From DATAVB01 sp040414495 (GTDB lineage: Bacteria; Actinomycetota; Actinomycetes; Mycobacteriales; QHCD01): DNA of 13,027 nt. Shown here piece after piece: positions 1 to 7,643 of the stretch (position 1 is its first letter; each line of letters starts with the position of its first letter). The DNA lies in NCBI GenBank assembly GCA_040414495.1, contig JBEDUI010000171.1, positions 1-13,027 of the forward strand. The letters run 5' to 3'. The notes beneath the pieces are model-generated. The model was not told the DNA's origin, searched no databases, and saw nothing but the letters and a program-made list of their open reading frames with translations. Position numbers and translations under genes: made by a program.

Positions 1-19
1 CGGCCGTAGCGTCAAGCCC

Positions 20-1018
20 ATGAGCAATGACGTACACACCTTCACCCGCCGGCTCGGCCGGACCGGAGTCAACGTGAGCGCGCTCGGCCTTGGCTGCTGG
101 GCGATCGGCGGTCCGTTCACCATGTTCGGGCAACCCGATGGCTGGGGCGCCATCGACGACGAGCAGTCGATCCGCGCCGTGCGCCGCGCGCTCGACGCCG
201 GCATCACGTTCTTCGACACCGCCGACGCGTACGGCACCGGCCACAGCGAACGCATCCTCGGCCGCGCACTGGCCGGCCAGCGGGACCGGGCCGTGATCGC
301 GACCAAATTCGGCTACACCTACGACGAGGCGCGGCGCGACCTCACCGGGACCGACCCGTCTCCCGCGTACGTACGACGGGCCTGCGAGGCGTCCCTGGCC
401 CGGTTGGGCACGGACTACATCGACCTGTACCAACTGCATGTCGGCGAGCTGCCGCGCGAGCAGGCGTTGGCCATTCGAGGAGCGCTGGAGGATCTGGTCA
501 CCGCCGGGCTGATCCGGGCGTACGGCTGGAGTACCGACGATGTGGCGAGCGCCGAGCTGTTCGCGGCCGGACCGCACTGTGCGGCTATCCAACATGGGCT
601 GAACGTTTTCGACGATGCGCCCGAGATGCTTGCCACCTGCGAACGCCTTGGCCTGGCCAGCATCAACCGCTCGCCGCTGGCGATGGGCCTGCTGACGGGG
701 AAGTTCACGGCCGACTCGCAGCTGCCGGCCGATGATGTACGCGGGGCGCGTTGGGCCTGGTTGGACTGGTTCGTCGACGGCCGTCCGTCCCCGGATTTGC
801 TGGCCAAACTCGACGGTGTACGCGAGATTCTGACCAGCGACGGCCGTACGGTGGGCCAGGGTGCGCTCGCCTGGATTTGGGGCCGTAGCGAGCAGACACT
901 TCCGATTCCGGGCTTCAAGAACCTCGCCCAGGTCGAGGAAAACGCTGGTGCGCTGGCTTTTGGTCCGCTCAAGCCCGCGCAGGTCGCTGAGATCGACCGG
1001 CTGCTCGGGCGCGGCTAA
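20..1018 (+). CDS. Aldo/keto reductase
   Basis: Soluble NAD(P)H-dependent oxidoreductase of the aldo/keto reductase superfamily (332 aa, normal length for the bacterial (beta/alpha)8-barrel members). The catalytic tetrad is complete: Asp66 and Tyr71 in the FFDTADAYG segment, Lys96 in ATKFG and His140 in LYQLH. The C-terminal IPIPGFKNLAQVEEN segment (about 294-308) is the usual coenzyme-phosphate binding stretch. The N-terminal RRLGRTGVNVSALGLGCWAI is typical of the subfamily that acts on aldehydes and sugars, but the substrate cannot be read from sequence. The ATG lies 19 bases into the window, and no clear ribosome site is visible before it. The HAD gene follows 28 bases downstream on the same strand, so the two may be co-transcribed. 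Family call firm; substrate unknown. Confidence 0.93.
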   Translation: MSNDVHTFTRRLGRTGVNVSALGLGCWAIGGPFTMFGQPDGWGAIDDEQSIRAVRRALDAGITFFDTADAYGTGHSERILGRALAGQRDRAVIATKFGYTYDEARRDLTGTDPSPAYVRRACEASLARLGTDYIDLYQLHVGELPREQALAIRGALEDLVTAGLIRAYGWSTDDVASAELFAAGPHCAAIQHGLNVFDDAPEMLATCERLGLASINRSPLAMGLLTGKFTADSQLPADDVRGARWAWLDWFVDGRPSPDLLAKLDGVREILTSDGRTVGQGALAWIWGRSEQTLPIPGFKNLAQVEENAGALAFGPLKPAQVAEIDRLLGRG

Positions 1019-1046
1019 AGGTTGATCGGCTCGCTATCGTTCGGTT

Positions 1047-1577
1047 GTGCTTCGCCCCCTGCTGTTTCTGGACGTCGACGGAACGCTGCTGCCCGTGGGC
1101 GGGGTACGACGTCCGGCAACGCTTGAGGAATGGAATGCCAACTGGCAGAACGCGTCGAATCCGCACTTGGCGCGGCTCGTTCCCGAGTACGGACCGCGCC
1201 TGCTGGCTCTGCCCTGTGATCTGATGTGGGCCACCGCGTGGATGACAGATGCCAATGAGGTGATCGCGCCGCGGATCGGATTGCCGGAGCTGCCGGTGGT
1301 TGACCTGGGGGAGTTGCCCGGAATAGACGAGCCGAACCAGGGCCGGTTGAATTGGAAGACCCGAACGCTGGTCGAGCTGGCCGCCGGCCGACCATTCATT
1401 TGGCTTGATGACGAAATCGCCGAAGCCGACCGGTCCTGGGTTTCAGCACGCCACTGTGGGCCGGCCCTGCTGCACCGTGTCGATTCCGAATGTGGTCTCA
1501 CCGACGCCGACCTCGTTACGGTAGAGCGCTGGCTGCGGACGATAAATGAATCGAGGGCGGATGCGGAAGCTTATTGA
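1047..1577 (+). CDS. HAD-like superfamily hydrolase
   Basis: A 176-aa haloacid-dehalogenase-fold protein, probably a soluble phosphohydrolase. HAD motif I is at the N-terminus: FLDVDGTLLP, with nucleophile Asp9 and general acid Asp11. Lys104 (in LNWKT) is a plausible motif III lysine. WLDDE (Asp121, Asp122) matches the acidic Mg-binding motif IV. No obvious large cap domain, signal peptide or membrane segment. The start is a GTG placed directly before LRPLLFLDVDG; a later start would lose motif I. The Shine-Dalgarno is weak. It lies 28 bases after the aldo/keto reductase and overlaps the NUDIX gene by 32 bases, which suggests translational coupling. Substrate unknown; the neighbouring NUDIX gene makes a nucleotide or other phosphorylated metabolite reasonable, but that is inference. 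Confidence 0.85.
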   Translation: MLRPLLFLDVDGTLLPVGGVRRPATLEEWNANWQNASNPHLARLVPEYGPRLLALPCDLMWATAWMTDANEVIAPRIGLPELPVVDLGELPGIDEPNQGRLNWKTRTLVELAAGRPFIWLDDEIAEADRSWVSARHCGPALLHRVDSECGLTDADLVTVERWLRTINESRADAEAY

Positions 1578-2061
1578 GACGCGACGGGATATTCCCTGGA
1601 TGCCCCCAGGGGCTGAGGGACGGCTGTTTGTGTCGGATGAGATGCCGCCACAGGAGCTGTGCCGTACGGCATTCGGGTTTGTGTTCGACGGTGCCAAGGT
1701 GTTGCTGACGCGATTGCGTGACCGCGACTGGGACATTCCAGGGGACCATATCGATCCGGGGGAGAGCGCCGAGGCGGCGGCCGTACGTGAGGTCTGGGAG
1801 GAGACCTACGCGCGCGTAGAAGTCGTTGATCCGCTGGGCTTTCAAGAGCTGGAGGTCTTCGGTGCCGATCGTGGACCCATATCGATTCAGGTCTTTTTCC
1901 GCTGCCGGCTAAGGGAATTGGCGCCTTTCGAGACCAATGCTGAGAGTCTCGAACGGGGTTGGTTCGAGCCGGCCAACGCACGTGAGCTTCCTACGATGCA
2001 AAATCATCTCGCGATTTATGAGGAAGGTCTCCGTCGCCAACAATTGCTCGACGACGGCTGA
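1546..2061 (+). CDS. NUDIX hydrolase
   Basis: A 171-aa NUDIX-fold protein expected to hydrolyse a nucleoside diphosphate linked to another moiety, with Mg2+ held by the REVWEE glutamates (Glu82, Glu85, Glu86). The Nudix box runs from about 67 to 90: DHIDPGES, then AAAVREVWEETY. Two usual glycines differ: the first box position is Asp67 (of GD, usually GG) and the Gly after EET is Tyr88. The fold is otherwise intact, with an FGFVFDGAKVLLTRLRD beta-strand region before the box. The start at 1546 overlaps the HAD gene by 32 bases; an in-frame ATG at 1561 (MRKLIETRRD) is an alternative preceded by GAGGG. It ends 4 bases before the stop codon of the convergent DUF5995 gene. Substrate not deducible. 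Confidence 0.9.
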   Translation: MNRGRMRKLIETRRDIPWMPPGAEGRLFVSDEMPPQELCRTAFGFVFDGAKVLLTRLRDRDWDIPGDHIDPGESAEAAAVREVWEETYARVEVVDPLGFQELEVFGADRGPISIQVFFRCRLRELAPFETNAESLERGWFEPANARELPTMQNHLAIYEEGLRRQQLLDDG

Positions 2062-2065
2062 AAGC

Positions 2066-2782
2066 TCAGGGCGGTGGCAGGACGACGCCGAAGCCGGCGA
2101 CGGCCAGCCGCAGGAGCACTTGGCCGGGCGCCAAGAGGTCGGCGATACGGGCGGCGCTGAGCAGTTCGAGTTCGGCCAACCGGGTCCGATAGGCGGCCTT
2201 GCCGGCGAGGCGGGCCTGGTGCAACTCCAGCGCGTTGTGCCAGACCTTCTGCCTTGATTCGCGCAGGAATCGCTTGGAGCCCAGGCGGTTGAGCGGCGTG
2301 AGTACGCGGTCCAGCAGCGTCTTTCCGGACGCCGACAGCTCAACGTCCTCGGCGCCGACCCGGGCGGCCAGTACGCCGTCAATCCGCTCGTGGTCGCGCC
2401 GTCGGGCCGCCATCAGGTCGGAATCCTTGAAGTCGGCGTCGCTGATCACCGCCAGCAGCGCCTGGGGCAGGTCATAGTTGACGTGCGCGTTGATGCCCAG
2501 CAGCACGTGCCGCAATGGCGGCAGCTCGGCCGGCGCGGTGAACGCGAGCCGCCACGGCCGCGGTGCGACCGGTGCGTCCAGCGCGTCCAGGTACAGCTGG
2601 GCGAAGGCGACGTCCCAGCGCTGCACCCAATCCGGGTCCTCGAACCGCCCAGCATCAACGGCCTGGCCGACGGCCTGGGTGGTGCGCTGGTAGGTATCCA
2701 GGAAGAAGCGCAGGTGCTGGCCCGGCAGTCCGGCGCGACGCTCCCTCATCGCGTCGGCGACCTGGTCGACGGCAGCAGGCAT
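2066..2782 (-). CDS. DUF5995 family protein
   Basis: A 238-aa protein that I recognise as the actinobacterial DUF5995 family, of unknown biochemical function. The hallmark is PLRHVLLGINAHVNYDLPQALL (about 98-119), preceded by a helical region with LYLDALDAPVAPRPWRLAF. The protein is mostly helical, with no signal peptide or membrane segment, and ends in the hydrophobic tail AVAGFGVVLPPP. I chose the ATG at 2782 because a strong GGGAGG ribosome site lies about 5 bases before it. In-frame ATGs at 2806 and 2812 and a TTG at 2872 would add up to 30 residues. It is convergent with the NUDIX gene and lies 123 bases downstream of a small HTH gene on the same strand. Confidence 0.8.
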   Translation of the reverse strand: MPAAVDQVADAMRERRAGLPGQHLRFFLDTYQRTTQAVGQAVDAGRFEDPDWVQRWDVAFAQLYLDALDAPVAPRPWRLAFTAPAELPPLRHVLLGINAHVNYDLPQALLAVISDADFKDSDLMAARRRDHERIDGVLAARVGAEDVELSASGKTLLDRVLTPLNRLGSKRFLRESRQKVWHNALELHQARLAGKAAYRTRLAELELLSAARIADLLAPGQVLLRLAVAGFGVVLPPP

Positions 2783-2905
2783 GGCGACCTCCCTCGCTGG
2801 CTGCATTGTCATCGCATCGCCGGGGGAGGGGCCGCCGTTACAGCGGATTTCGGACTTGATTACCGACGGCAAACTTGGGCGGGCCGGGCCTTCGCTGATG
2901 CCGAC

Positions 2906-3190
2906 TCACTGACGCGGCTGGCAGCCTACGAGCTGACCGTAGCGTTGGCGTGCGGCTTCACCGGAGGTGCCGATGATGGTTCCGACAGTGGCCCAGGAGT
3001 AGCCGGCAGAGCGCGCTGCGGCGATCGCTGCGGTGAGAGCGGCCTCGGCTGCGGCGCGGGTTTTTATGGCCTCGCGCATCGCCAGCACCGGAGCGGGGTC
3101 GCGGTGGTCGGCAGGATCTGGTTCGTAGGACTCGAATTGGGCCGCAAGTTCGTCGGCCTGATCGAGGATCTGCTGCATCGTTCGGGGCAT
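2906..3190 (-). CDS. Small helix-turn-helix protein
   Basis: A 94-aa protein. Residues 35-62 form an alanine-rich helix (AIKTRAAAEAALTAAIAAAR). Residues about 64-85 read YSWATVGTIIGTSGEAARQRYG, a helix-turn-helix of the type GxSWxxIGxxLGxSxxAAxQR seen in many small actinobacterial DNA-binding or antitoxin-like proteins. The N-terminus (MQQILDQADELAAQFESYEPD) is acidic and helical and could dimerise. GGAG lies about 8 bases before the ATG. No toxin-like gene is adjacent, so I would not call it an antitoxin. The 215-base upstream gap contains a repeated GTTACCTTGC motif that could be its own operator. Role as DNA-binding protein likely; target unknown. Confidence 0.72.
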   Translation of the reverse strand: MPRTMQQILDQADELAAQFESYEPDPADHRDPAPVLAMREAIKTRAAAEAALTAAIAAARSAGYSWATVGTIIGTSGEAARQRYGQLVGCQPRQ

Positions 3191-3248
3191 CGGGTCATCT
3201 CCGTCTTAGGAACTTGGGTCGTGCGGGCATCGCATGCACAATCACCGG

Positions 3249-3286
3249 GTTACCTTGCTGCATTGACGGTCGCAAGTTACCTTGCG
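3249..3286. repeat. Direct and inverted repeat, candidate operator
   Basis: GTTACCTTGC occurs twice (3249-3258 and 3276-3285), starts 27 bases apart. The second copy sits in a perfect inverted repeat CGCAAG-TTAC-CTTGCG (3271-3286). On the minus strand this is about 60-100 bases before the start of the small HTH gene, so it may be a binding site for that protein or another regulator. A weak minus-strand promoter (TTGCGA, 17 bases, TAACCC) overlaps it. Operator role is inference. Confidence 0.4.
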
Positions 3287-3405
3287 AGTCGGCCGCGTGT
3301 GTTGTTCGATAGGTCCGCATGGGCGGCTGCAATGGCGAATTGTCCAGTATCTGTACGCCAACGCGTTCTGCGCCCTTCCGTAAGATAGTCTGAAGGCTAG
3401 GCGGA

Positions 3406-4302
3406 TCATGCCCTATTCGTACGGTTCGCGGCCATTGCTGATTCGAGGTACGCGATGATGTCGTCGTGCGTGGCCTTTCGGGCCCATTCCAGGCGCGAGG
3501 CATTGACCGCCCAGTCCAGCGGTGTCTCATCGGAATTCTCAGATCGCGCCATCAGGTCGGCACCGGCGCCCACCAGTTTGCGGACCTGGTCGAAATCGCC
3601 GCTCCAGGCGGCAATGTGCAGCGACGTAGCCGGCCACGGTGTACGTTCCAGCGCTTGTTCAAAAGCCGCGCGGGTGTGTACGGGTTCGCCGTGCGAAATG
3701 ATGACGCGCTCGAACGGGAATTCCAGCATTGCTCGTAGGTCCGGTACGGCGCGTTCCTCGTGAGTGGGTGACATCCACACCCGCAGCGATCCAGCCCGTT
3801 CGGTAAGGCTGTCGCCGAATACCAGAGTCCTTTGCTGGGGAAGGTAAAGCGGCGTCTCATGCCACCCGCGTGGATCCCGAAAAGGCAGAATGCCACCGGG
3901 CAATTCATGCTGCGGAACGATTTTCTGCACGTCGGTCTGGACCGGTCCTAACGCCTCGACCATCCCGGGATCAAAGGCATTCGGGCCAAAGGTGTGGCAT
4001 CCGTATCTGCGGGCCAGCACATCGACGCTCCATGTCTGCTGATCGTCCCAGGTTTCGCGCATGTGGTCGGGAATCACAACCGCGGCCGCCGTCGGCGGTT
4101 TCTCGGCAAAGCGGTCCCAAACATCGGTCGCGTTTTCCGGCGGCAGCAGCGGATCGATCACCCACCTTTCGCCGCCGGCATCCACGCAGACGCTCGTCAC
4201 CACCTGCTGCCAGTCGTGACCCTCGCGCCAATGGGGATGCTCAAGTCGCCAGATCCACAGGCCCGGCGCAATATCGATGACCTCAACATTCGGCTGAGTC
4301 AC
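3406..4302 (-). CDS. MBL-fold-like protein with C-terminal ankyrin repeats
   Basis: A 298-aa two-domain protein. Residues 1-220 resemble a metallo-beta-lactamase fold: an N-terminal IAPGLWIWRLEHPHW strand region, an internal VIDPLLP (Asp50), LVFGDSLT (Asp164) and IISHGEPV (His204), the last two typical of MBL-like hydrolases. The usual HxHxDH zinc motif is not present; the matching place reads VVIPDHMRETWDD (75-87). Residues 226-290 are ankyrin-like: ATSLHIAAWSGDFDQVRKL, then GAGADLMARS and DETPLDWAV, roughly two repeats, suggesting a protein-binding tail. The GTG start has AAGGAG 5 bases before it. The gene is divergent from the marR gene across about 290 bases. Possibly an inactive or altered-metal hydrolase; function unknown. 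The fold call for the N-terminal part is less certain than the ankyrin part. Confidence 0.78.
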   Translation of the reverse strand: MTQPNVEVIDIAPGLWIWRLEHPHWREGHDWQQVVTSVCVDAGGERWVIDPLLPPENATDVWDRFAEKPPTAAAVVIPDHMRETWDDQQTWSVDVLARRYGCHTFGPNAFDPGMVEALGPVQTDVQKIVPQHELPGGILPFRDPRGWHETPLYLPQQRTLVFGDSLTERAGSLRVWMSPTHEERAVPDLRAMLEFPFERVIISHGEPVHTRAAFEQALERTPWPATSLHIAAWSGDFDQVRKLVGAGADLMARSENSDETPLDWAVNASRLEWARKATHDDIIAYLESAMAANRTNRA

Positions 4303-4509
4303 GACTACTCCTTGAGGCTATATGCCATGGTCCGTGCCAATTTCGTGCGGAGTCTATTACCTCCAATGAAAATGCCCTCCCGCTACGAATTCTCGGGCGC
4401 CATGCGATCGCCAGATTTGATCAAGGGCTGTCCGAAATCGTTACCAGCCGTTCAAGACCGGACATCGTTGCCGAACTGTTCAGGAATCGGCGCGCTCCCA
4501 AGGATTCTC

Positions 4510-4574
4510 TTGACGGCGCCCAACAGGTTGTGCGCATAGTTGACGTCAGCAACTTATTGGTTTGGTCAATCAAA
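4510..4574 (+). promoter_or_regulatory. marR promoter region with pseudo-palindromes
   Basis: TTGACG occurs at 4510 and 4540, each followed by AAC-N3-TTG, giving an imperfect direct repeat of about 30 bases. Three pseudo-palindromes follow each other: CAAC-AG-GTTG (4521-4530), CAA-N4-TTG (4550-4559) and TTTGGTCAATCAAA (4561-4574, 10 of 14 positions symmetric). The last ends 15 bases before the marR ATG. A possible promoter is TTGACG (4510) with CATAGT (4535), spacer 19. MarR proteins usually bind such inverted repeats and repress their own operon, so autoregulation is likely, but the exact promoter is weakly supported. Confidence 0.45.
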
Positions 4575-4589
4575 ACTTCTGGGGCGGCC

Positions 4590-5117
4590 ATGCCTGTCGG
4601 GACAGCCACATCGACGGTCAGCCGAGCGACGGTGCCCGACGAGCGGCAGATTGCCCAGGTGGCGCAGAGCGTGCAGCGGTTGGCGCATGTGCTGAATCGT
4701 TCCCACGCACAGATGCTGGACAAAGCCCGCCACGATGTCGAATGGTCGGCCCATGTCGTGATTCACACCCTCGTGTCCCAGGGTCCGATGCGGTCGGGCG
4801 CCCTGGCCGAGGTGGTTCAGGCCGACCGGTCGAGGATCAGCCGCCAGGTGGCGGCTTTGGTACGCGATGGATTTCTCGTACGGGAAGCCGATCCGGTGGA
4901 CCGGCGGGCCTGCGTACTCATCCCTACGGCGAAGGCACGGCAGGCGGTGGCTGAGCACGCGCAGGTCCGGGACCAACACTTCGCGGCGATGCTCGCTTCG
5001 TGGGACGAGCAGGATTGCGCTCGTTTCGCCGAGCTGTTGGAGCGTTTCACGGTGGACCTGGAGGCATATAAGCGCGGCTGGGCGGACAAACCGGCCGGGC
5101 CGGCATCGACCGTTTGA
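4590..5117 (+). CDS. MarR family transcriptional regulator
   Basis: A 175-aa winged helix-turn-helix regulator. The fold runs from about residue 22. The HTH lies at about 70-97, with recognition helix DRSRISRQVAALVRDGFLV. The wing follows, READPVDRRACVLIPT (98-113), carrying the conserved Asp-x-x-Asp-Arg-Arg. The C-terminal helices (125-163) complete the dimer interface. I chose the ATG at 4590 because homologous sequence begins shortly after it; the frame stays open further upstream with a GTG at 4530, but that part overlaps the presumed operator. It lies 45 bases before an MFS efflux gene on the same strand, the classic MarR-transporter arrangement, so it probably represses that operon and is released by a transported compound. 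Ligand unknown. Confidence 0.92.
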   Translation: MPVGTATSTVSRATVPDERQIAQVAQSVQRLAHVLNRSHAQMLDKARHDVEWSAHVVIHTLVSQGPMRSGALAEVVQADRSRISRQVAALVRDGFLVREADPVDRRACVLIPTAKARQAVAEHAQVRDQHFAAMLASWDEQDCARFAELLERFTVDLEAYKRGWADKPAGPASTV

Positions 5118-5162
5118 GGCTTGGCACTGCGCGTTCGGATTCGGGGAGGCTTAGGTATACCA

Positions 5163-6899
5163 ATGCGGCTGCATGGCTTGGATTACAAATGGGTGGCGTT
5201 GTCGAATACGACGCTCGGAATGCTGATGGCTACGATCAATGCGTCGATCCTGCTGATCGCTTTGCCGGATATATTCCGTGGCATCGGCATTGATCCACTT
5301 GCGCCAGGCAATACCAGTTATCTGCTGTGGCTCATTCTCGGTTTTATCATCGTGAGCGCGGTGTTGGTGGTCAGCCTCGGACGGCTGGGGGATATCTACG
5401 GCCGGGTCCGGATGTTCAATCTCGGATTCGCGGTCTTCACGCTGTTTTCGATCCTGCTGACGGTGACCTGGATGCACGGCAGCGCGGCCGCCTGGTGGCT
5501 GATCGTGATGCGGATCGGGCAGGGCATCGGCGGTGCGATGCTGTTCGCCAATTCCTCGGCCATCCTCACCGACGCCTTCCCGCAGGATCAGCGCGGTCTG
5601 GCGCTCGGGGTGAACTCGATCGCCGCGATCGCAGGCTCGTTCATCGGTCTGGTGCTCGGCGGTGTGCTCGCTCCTGTGTCGTGGCGACTGATTTTCCTTG
5701 TGTCAGTGCCGATCGGACTGTTCGCGACGGTGTGGTCGTACCACTCCTTGCGGGAGCTTGGGGTCAGGAAAGCCGCCCGGATCGACTGGTGGGGCAACAT
5801 CACGTTCGCCGTCGGGCTGGTCGGTGTGATGGTCGGCATCACCTACGGAATCCAGCCCTACGGCGGGCACACCATGGGCTGGACCTCACCCGAGGTTCTC
5901 ATCGAGCTCATCGGTGGCGTCGCCATTCTCGTTGTCTTTTGCATCATCGAATTGCATGTACCCGAGCCGATGTTCCATCTTGAGCTGTTCAAGATCCGTG
6001 CCTTCGCCGGGGGCAACATCGCCGCGCTGCTCGCCGCAATGGGACGCGGCGGCCTGCAATTCATCCTCATTATTTGGCTGCAGGGCATTTGGTTACCGCG
6101 GCACGGCTACGACTTCTCCCGCACCCCGCTGTGGGCCGGCATCTACTTGCTCCCGCTGATCGGCGGATTCCTCGTGGCCGGGCCGATATCCGGTTATCTC
6201 TCGGATCGTTTCGGTGCCCGTCCGTTCGCCACCGGCGGCCTGCTCATCGCCGCAATCAGCTTTGCCCTGTTGATGGTCCTCCCGGTGAATTTCTCCTTTG
6301 TCTGGTTCGCGCTCGTCCTGGCGCTCAACGGAATCGGCATGGGCCTGTTTGCTTCGCCGAATTCCGCCGGGGTGATGAACAGCCTGCCGCCGCATCAGCG
6401 CGGTGCGGGCGCTGGCATGCTCGCCACGTTCATGAACTCCGCCAGCGTGCTGTCTATCGGCGTTTTCTTCACGCTGATGATCGTCGGGCTCGCCGCTCAC
6501 CTGCCCGAAACGATGCAGGCCGGTCTGATGGCCCACGGTGTGTCCGCCGCCGACGCCCACCGGGTTTCCAGTCTGCCGCCGGTCGCGACGCTGTTCGCGT
6601 CGTTCCTCGGCTACAACCCGATGGCCACCCTGCTCGGTTCGCACACCCTTAATGCCTTACCCCGAGGGCAATCCACCCAGATCACCGGCCACAGTTTCTT
6701 CCCGCAACTCATCTCCAGCCCGTTCCACGATGCCCTCGTTTACGCCTTCATCTTCGCTATCGTTGCCTGCCTCATCGCCGCCTTCGCCTCCCTACTGCGC
6801 GGCGGCAAATACCACCACTCCGATGAAGACGCGGCCAAGCCAGCCGGCACCGAACCTGCGGTCGAGCCGGGGTCGTCTGATCCCGTACGTACCAATTGA
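5163..6899 (+). CDS. MFS transporter, DHA2 (14-TMS) family
   Basis: A 578-aa inner-membrane proton-coupled exporter of the DHA2 drug-efflux type. The first helix is LGMLMATINASILLIALPDIF, where the usual Asp of this motif is Asn. Motif A is GRLGDIYGRVRMFNLG in the loop after helix 2. Motif C-like GSFIGLVLGGVLAPVSWR lies in helix 5. About 14 hydrophobic segments are visible, the last FHDALVYAFIFAIVACLIAAFASLL near the end, followed by a short acidic-polar cytoplasmic tail. The ATG at 5163 has GGGGAGG 13 bases upstream, rather far; a TTG at 5121 would add 14 residues. Co-directional with marR, 45 bases after it, so probably one operon exporting a toxic or signalling compound. Substrate cannot be predicted. 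Confidence 0.93.
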   Translation: MRLHGLDYKWVALSNTTLGMLMATINASILLIALPDIFRGIGIDPLAPGNTSYLLWLILGFIIVSAVLVVSLGRLGDIYGRVRMFNLGFAVFTLFSILLTVTWMHGSAAAWWLIVMRIGQGIGGAMLFANSSAILTDAFPQDQRGLALGVNSIAAIAGSFIGLVLGGVLAPVSWRLIFLVSVPIGLFATVWSYHSLRELGVRKAARIDWWGNITFAVGLVGVMVGITYGIQPYGGHTMGWTSPEVLIELIGGVAILVVFCIIELHVPEPMFHLELFKIRAFAGGNIAALLAAMGRGGLQFILIIWLQGIWLPRHGYDFSRTPLWAGIYLLPLIGGFLVAGPISGYLSDRFGARPFATGGLLIAAISFALLMVLPVNFSFVWFALVLALNGIGMGLFASPNSAGVMNSLPPHQRGAGAGMLATFMNSASVLSIGVFFTLMIVGLAAHLPETMQAGLMAHGVSAADAHRVSSLPPVATLFASFLGYNPMATLLGSHTLNALPRGQSTQITGHSFFPQLISSPFHDALVYAFIFAIVACLIAAFASLLRGGKYHHSDEDAAKPAGTEPAVEPGSSDPVRTN

Positions 6900-6906
6900 C
6901 TCGCAC

Positions 6907-7173
6907 ATGGAGCACCAGGCCGACGCGGCCCGGCTGTTCAATGAGTTGGCGGAATTCTGGGAGCCAGCGAGGAACAGACTGGACAACGGCATGCCCCGGG
7001 GCCGCTGGCGGGTCCCTGCTCCCCGGAACGACTACGGCACCGAAAAGCATCGCGGGCTCAGCCCAGGGTCGCGCTCGCTGCCCGCAATTCGTCCAGCGCG
7101 GCCAGGGTGTATTGCGCCAGCGGTTCTTCGGCATTGTCGCTGCCCTCGGACCACTGGGCGTAACCCCGCTTGA
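6907..7173 (+). other. Possible small ORF or gene remnant
   Basis: An open frame of 88 codons starts 8 bases after the MFS gene. Its first 45 residues (beginning MEHQADAARLFNELAEFW) look protein-like and amphipathic, including EPARNRLDNGMPRGRW. From about residue 50 on, it runs antisense over the end of the tetR gene and no longer looks natural. There is no ribosome site before the ATG. It may be the truncated start of a lost gene or chance. I do not recognise a family. Confidence 0.22.
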
Positions 7174-7636
7174 AGGCGAGGACACCGAGTTCGCCGGCCA
7201 GATGGGCAGTGGGGTCGGGCACTCCGCGGGCGATGAGGGCGGTCGTCATGGCGGCGGCCAAACTGATGCTCTTGAGTGCGTCCCGTTCCTGAAGCTCGGC
7301 ACTGGCGGCGACGGCCGCCTTCAGGCGAGGTCCGAGCTCACGGTTCATTTGGCCCATCGCACCTGATGCGCGCTCGAGGCCGGCGGCGACAGCCTCCAAC
7401 GGGCTGGCGCTCGCGGGCGCTTGCGCAATGCCCTCGGCCAGCAGCTCGCTCAGCGTCTGCTGCCCTGCCACCAGGACCTCGCGCTTATCCGAGAAATGCC
7501 GGAAGAAGGTGCTTCTGGTTAGCCCGGCGCGCTGGGCGATCTGTGCCACCGTCGTGGCGTCGTAGCCCTGCTCGGTGAACAGGTCGACCGCAGCCACGAC
7601 GAGTCGTTCGCGTGCTCCTGGTTCCCACCGCGCCAT
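7058..7636 (-). CDS. TetR family transcriptional regulator
   Basis: A 192-aa repressor. The N-terminal DNA-binding domain is clear: RERLVVAAVDLFTEQGYDAT (10-28), then the HTH VAQIAQRAGLTRSTFFRHFS (30-49) and KREVLV. The C-terminal ligand domain (about 60-192) is alanine-rich and helical, without a recognisable ligand signature. I chose the ATG at 7636, directly before ARWEPGARERL; upstream in-frame codons would run across the divergent promoter. A TAAGAT minus-strand -10 box (7649-7644) places transcription start at about the A of this ATG, so the mRNA is probably leaderless, which fits the absence of a ribosome site. It is divergent from the SDR gene with a perfect palindrome between them, so it most likely represses that gene and itself. 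Confidence 0.93.
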   Translation of the reverse strand: MARWEPGARERLVVAAVDLFTEQGYDATTVAQIAQRAGLTRSTFFRHFSDKREVLVAGQQTLSELLAEGIAQAPASASPLEAVAAGLERASGAMGQMNRELGPRLKAAVAASAELQERDALKSISLAAAMTTALIARGVPDPTAHLAGELGVLAFKRGYAQWSEGSDNAEEPLAQYTLAALDELRAASATLG

Positions 7637-7643
7637 GATGACA

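Noticed and set aside
2906..3190. Toxin-antitoxin module
   Set aside because: The small HTH protein could be an antitoxin, but neither neighbour resembles a toxin and the gaps are larger than in typical TA pairs.
2390..3388. 332-codon open frame on the plus strand
   Set aside because: It lies antisense to the DUF5995 and HTH genes, which have recognisable families and ribosome sites; its translation shows no domain and has GC-driven composition.
4327..4539. 70-codon plus-strand ORF upstream of marR
   Set aside because: Protein-unlike composition, no ribosome site, and it overlaps the marR promoter elements.
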